Shown: positions 61,201-64,000 of the stretch, in pieces | Position numbering within the stretch: position 1 is the stretch's first letter | Layout: the number at the start of each line of letters is the position of its first letter | Assembly: GCF_014805625.2 (NCBI RefSeq) | Contig: NW_023998423.1 | Location: 2,916,912-2,980,911 of the forward strand | Source: Glossina fuscipes | Lineage: Eukaryota > Arthropoda > Insecta > Diptera > Glossinidae | DNA length: 64,000 bases | Direction of reading: 5' to 3' | The notes under the pieces: generated by a model | The model's database searches: none | Seen by the model: the letters and a program-made list of their open reading frames with translations, nothing else | Told to the model about the DNA's origin: nothing | Translations under genes and position numbers: made by a program

Positions 61201-62389
61201 TTATGTGAAATCATTGTAAATGTTAAGGATGAGGCTGGGAAACAACTGAGTGGCGTTCTCATATCCATGAGTGGTGGCGAGAGCTATCGTAAAAATCTAA
61301 TAACTGGAGAAAATGGACAGATTGTATTTCATTCGCTGGCTCCGTCCCAATATTTTTTGAGACCGATGATGAAGGAATTCAAATTTGAGCCAAATTCCAA
61401 AATGATTGAATTGAAGAACGGAGAAACCATTGAAATGGAAATGATGTAAGAATTTATAAATTAATTCCATGTCACTTTTTCTACTTAATTAGTTTTTTAG
61501 CGGTAAACGTGTAGCTCATTCAGTGTTTGGTAATGTTGTTTCGCTTAATGGTGAGCCCTTTTCTCAGGTGAACGTTCAGGCGAATGCTGGTGAATCTTGT
61601 ATGTATCATCAAGAAGAAGCTACTACGGATGCCAATGGTCAATATCGGTTACGTGGTTTACAACCAGGCTGCGAATACACCATACGTATAAAAGATTTCG
61701 ATACGAAAGTACATCGCTCTATACCTCCAAAACGTATTGTTAAAATAGCTCATGAAGACGTTCGTGCTGTTAATTTTGTAGGAATTTCTCCACTGGGAAA
61801 CGTGGACGTAGTATGTCATGTAACAGCTCCTTCAAACGATTTCTATAAAACCTTACGCGTAGTCCTCTATCGTAAAGGTGCTTACGACACCCCACTTCAT
61901 ACGCAACGCATGGAAACACTACTCAATCCTAAAGGACCATATAGTCCAGGTATACTGGTTTTTCTTCCACCAATACCTTTGGATCACAAAACTACTTATA
62001 TAATAGAATTGAGAACTACACTTTCCGAATCCACTTATACGTATACATTACCTTCAAAACAATTTTTAGCTGATAAAGGCACGATTTACTTAGAATTGCA
62101 TTTTAAACCAAAATTACGCGCAATTGACATCGACCTCAACCAAAACTCGATTTCGGCTTTAATACTATTGGCTCTGGTGGCTATAGCTTTTTTCAAACAG
62201 GATATTGCCATCGCTTTTCTAAACTTCATATGGACACGTGCCAGTGCGTTGATAGAAAACTTCACTCAACAACAAAAGCATCAAAGCAAAAATAATACTC
62301 GCAAAATAGAACCAATTAATCAGAAGGAAATCGAATTGATGGCCGAACAGATAAATGCTACGAAAAAGAAAAAGCCCAAAAAAATTTAA
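58216..62389 (+). CDS. NOMO: NOMO (nodal modulator), ER translocon-associated membrane protein
   Basis: Seven exons join in frame: 58216-58361, 58646-59189, 59249-59503, 59560-60196, 60256-60434, 60499-61445 and 61501-62389 (TAA), giving 1198 aa, against about 1220 in vertebrates. Start: signal peptide MYFNWNLFFILLIKIF. The mature protein opens with the family motif NEVIGCGGFIKS, followed by CSPSNGYYFLPIYDKGDY and PPGWSFEP, and is built of repeated carboxypeptidase-regulatory/Ig-like beta-sandwich units (for example GQVLRGARGSPLSQA; VFGNVVSLNGEPFSQV with LRGLQPGCEY). One C-terminal membrane span is at about 1119-1135 (ISALILLALVAIAFF), then a basic cytosolic tail ending KPKKI, which fits a KxKxx ER-retrieval signal. 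NOMO acts with TMEM147 and nicalin in the ER translocon for multi-pass proteins. Introns other than the first (284 bp) are 55-64 bp. Confidence 0.97.
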
Positions 62390-62473
62390 ATTGAGTTTGA
62401 ACACTAACCAATATTTGATGTAAAATATAACGGGTAGAGTTATTAGTTGTACCCTCTGTTTTAGAAACTTTTT

Positions 62474-62479
62474 AATAAA
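62474..62479 (+). promoter_or_regulatory. Polyadenylation signal (AATAAA) of NOMO
   Basis: AATAAA lies 85 bp after the NOMO stop codon and before the stop of the convergent gene at 62630. Confidence 0.55.
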
Positions 62480-62629
62480 TACGTAACTGCCAGTATGGTA
62501 GTTCCTTTTAGTCAAATATACATCTCTCGCTGCTATGCTTTCAAACTAAAAGACCAGTGCAAACACGTAGCCGAAAATTGTAGAAAATTAAATTCGATTC
62601 ATTTTTCTTTTTTTTTATTATTATTAATT

Positions 62630-63011
62630 TTACCCATAATGATAGGCTGGGTTTACCATAGTTGTAGTCGAACATTCCTTTGCAGGATAATCAAACAGAT
62701 AACGAATACCCCAAAGTAGCCAAGTGGTGAGAAAAAATGTCACTATCACAATCTTTACTTTAATCCAATAGACAATCGATAGCCAATGCCAATGATGATC
62801 TAAAAACACGATGAGAGCGAAAGTCAAGCAATCATTGAAATTTGTATAGCATATACTTACGCAAATAATAATAACTATATTTTTTACGTGCCATAACTCG
62901 TGACATCTCATCATTATGAACTAAATGATTGCTGAAAGCAAGCGGCAACATGATCAACAATAGACATAAACATAAGTTTTTATTATCATTATTTTTATTA
63001 AATGGAAACAT
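62630..63011 (-). CDS. Small secreted or membrane protein, 106 aa, function unknown
   Basis: Two minus-strand exons join in frame: 63011-62861 (ATG) and 62799-62630 (TAA); the 61-bp intron has a GTAAGT donor. The N-terminus after a short polar start has a hydrophobic core (LCLCLLLIMLPLAFS) that looks like a signal peptide. A second hydrophobic stretch (VKIVIVTFFLTTWLLWGI) is a likely membrane span, followed by RYLFDYPAKEC and an end TMVNPAYHYG. The region before the span is His/Trp/Tyr-rich (KKYSYYYLHHHWHW). It could be a small type I membrane protein of the secretory pathway. I do not recognise a family. It is tail to tail with NOMO, 240 bp apart, and has a DRE motif 252 bp upstream. Confidence 0.75.
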
Positions 63012-63262
63012 TTTCTTTTAGCGATTGTTTTCATAATAATGCCAAGCTGAGGTTTAATCAGTTTTATCAGATCAGTGAAATGCTTTTATAGAGAAATTTT
63101 GACTTTGAAAACGTTTGCATATTACGACAAGGGTGCTAATTTTATTTATTTATTTATATAATACATGAGATTTCTTCTGGCTTGGAATCGTGATCTTCTA
63201 ATTCTGCAGATAATTACCGTTAATTATCAATTTTACGATAACTTTCCATTTTGCAAAAGAAC

Positions 63263-63270
63263 TATCGATA
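63263..63270. promoter_or_regulatory. DRE motif (TATCGATA) upstream of 106-aa gene
   Basis: Exact TATCGATA, 252 bp upstream of the start codon at 63011 (minus strand). This is the third of three exact copies noticed in the window, each near a gene start, which supports the 106-aa gene being real and broadly expressed. Confidence 0.45.
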
Positions 63271-63309
63271 AGTTTTATCCGCTTGTTTGTCTAGCTATCA
63301 TAAAATAAA

Positions 63310-63560
63310 TTCTTAATCAAGGGTATATCAAGTTTGTGCGAATGTTTACGATAACCAGAAGGATGTGAAATAGAGCTCTTATTATACTGATCGATTCATG
63401 ATTCTCAATATGATCTAAGCTTGTGCGTCCGCCTTGCTTTTTTGTGGTTAACCTACAAGCCGCAGTAAGTTTTGGCATTTTGATCAAAGTTACTAAAACT
63501 ACCATATTTTGCCCCAAGGACGACTGCTATTAAAAATGGTTTGAACTGGCCCACATAAAG
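63310..63560. repeat. Dispersed repeat copy
   Basis: AGGGTATATCAAGTTTGTGCG, GATAACCAGAAGGATGTG, TGATCGATTCATGATTC, GATCTAAGCTTGTGCGTCC and a TTGCCCCAAGGACGACTGC segment reproduce the order of words in the copy at 54715-54900 and, inverted, near 370-600. The remaining 450 bp to the window end show no gene. Confidence 0.55.
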
Positions 63561-64000
63561 CCTTATTGCGATAAGTTGTTATAAGAAATTATACAGCAAT
63601 TTTTAGAATTTTTAGACAAAAATCGCTTAGTAATAGTACTTCGGCATTTTAAATTGGCTTGAAAACTTTGATTCGGATAAGGCAATTTTTCGCCGCTTGC
63701 TAGAATGTGAATATTGGAAATATTTATTCTCCTTTCTCCACATCACATAAAAATACATGTGCATAAAAATAAATACGAAAAGGTGGTATAAGGTATCTAA
63801 TCGAGGCCTTGCCCGAAGGCAACAATGTAACTTGTTTTCTAATTAATTCATTTATTTGTTTTTACGTCTCGGGCCCTCGCCGAGGCAGTTATGCGCAGTG
63901 CCTTTTCTCCGTAACACGACCGTAATTCCCCTTATTTCTCTGTTTCTTACTCGAAGTACACAATACCACTTGCAAAGAAAAGTAAAAATTTACATGGAAT

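Noticed and set aside
1..64000. CRISPR arrays, rRNA, operons, bacterial promoters
   Set aside because: There are no regularly spaced direct repeats, no rRNA-like segments, and the intron-containing genes show a eukaryotic genome.

Overview
This window is a piece of a fly (dipteran) nuclear genome. The DNA is AT-rich, most introns are 58-90 bp with GTAAGT-type donors, and the genes match insect families: a TNF ligand of the Eiger type, ribophorin II, NOMO, PRA1 and an XK-related scramblase. Repeats include an I-clade LINE ending in TAA repeats, tRNA-headed SINEs and a dispersed intergenic repeat containing GACGGAC/GACAGAC runs. A higher (brachyceran, perhaps calyptrate) fly is the best fit; the species cannot be fixed from sequence alone. 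There is no bacterial or viral genome content, no CRISPR array and no rRNA.

Layout. 1-2.4 kb: the 3' exons of an unrecognised plus-strand gene (proline, poly-Ala, His/Gln tracts; Cys-containing C-terminus). 2.4-15.6 kb: mostly gene-free, with a truncated LINE copy, a SINE, a perfect 128-bp palindrome, microsatellites and one possible orphan 5' exon. 15.7-26.2 kb is the gene-dense block: an MDM1-like PEYxxxF-repeat protein (+), an XK-related protein (+), a small 124-aa protein (+), ribophorin II (+), and PRA1 (-), which converges on ribophorin II. 26.5-27.6 kb: the 3' part of the LINE, with an intact RNase H-type ORF. 30.6-35.1 kb: a secreted, dibasic-rich, acidic granin-like precursor with a ten-cysteine C-terminal region (-). 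41.0-49.2 kb: eiger (-), seven coding exons with long introns 1 and 2. 49.2-58.2 kb: gene-free. 58.2-62.4 kb: NOMO (+). 62.6-63.0 kb: a 106-aa secreted or membrane protein (-), tail to tail with NOMO.

I rebuilt gene models by hand from splice sites and frame continuity. For all genes except the first exons of the gene at 1-2.4 kb and of the MDM1-like gene, the exons join in frame from ATG to stop. Several exons have no ATG-initiated ORF of their own (eiger exons 3-6; first exons of ribophorin II, NOMO and the 124-aa gene; granin-like exon 2; last exons of PRA1 and of the 1-2.4 kb gene) and were recovered this way.

The most interesting items are the 128-bp spacerless palindrome, a SINE whose 3' tail matches that of the resident I-clade LINE, the unrecognised prohormone-like precursor, and the small conserved-looking genes without an assigned function. 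Functionally, ribophorin II (oligosaccharyltransferase), NOMO (ER translocon-associated) and PRA1 (ER/Golgi trafficking) are housekeeping secretory-pathway genes; eiger and the granin-like precursor are secretory cargo.
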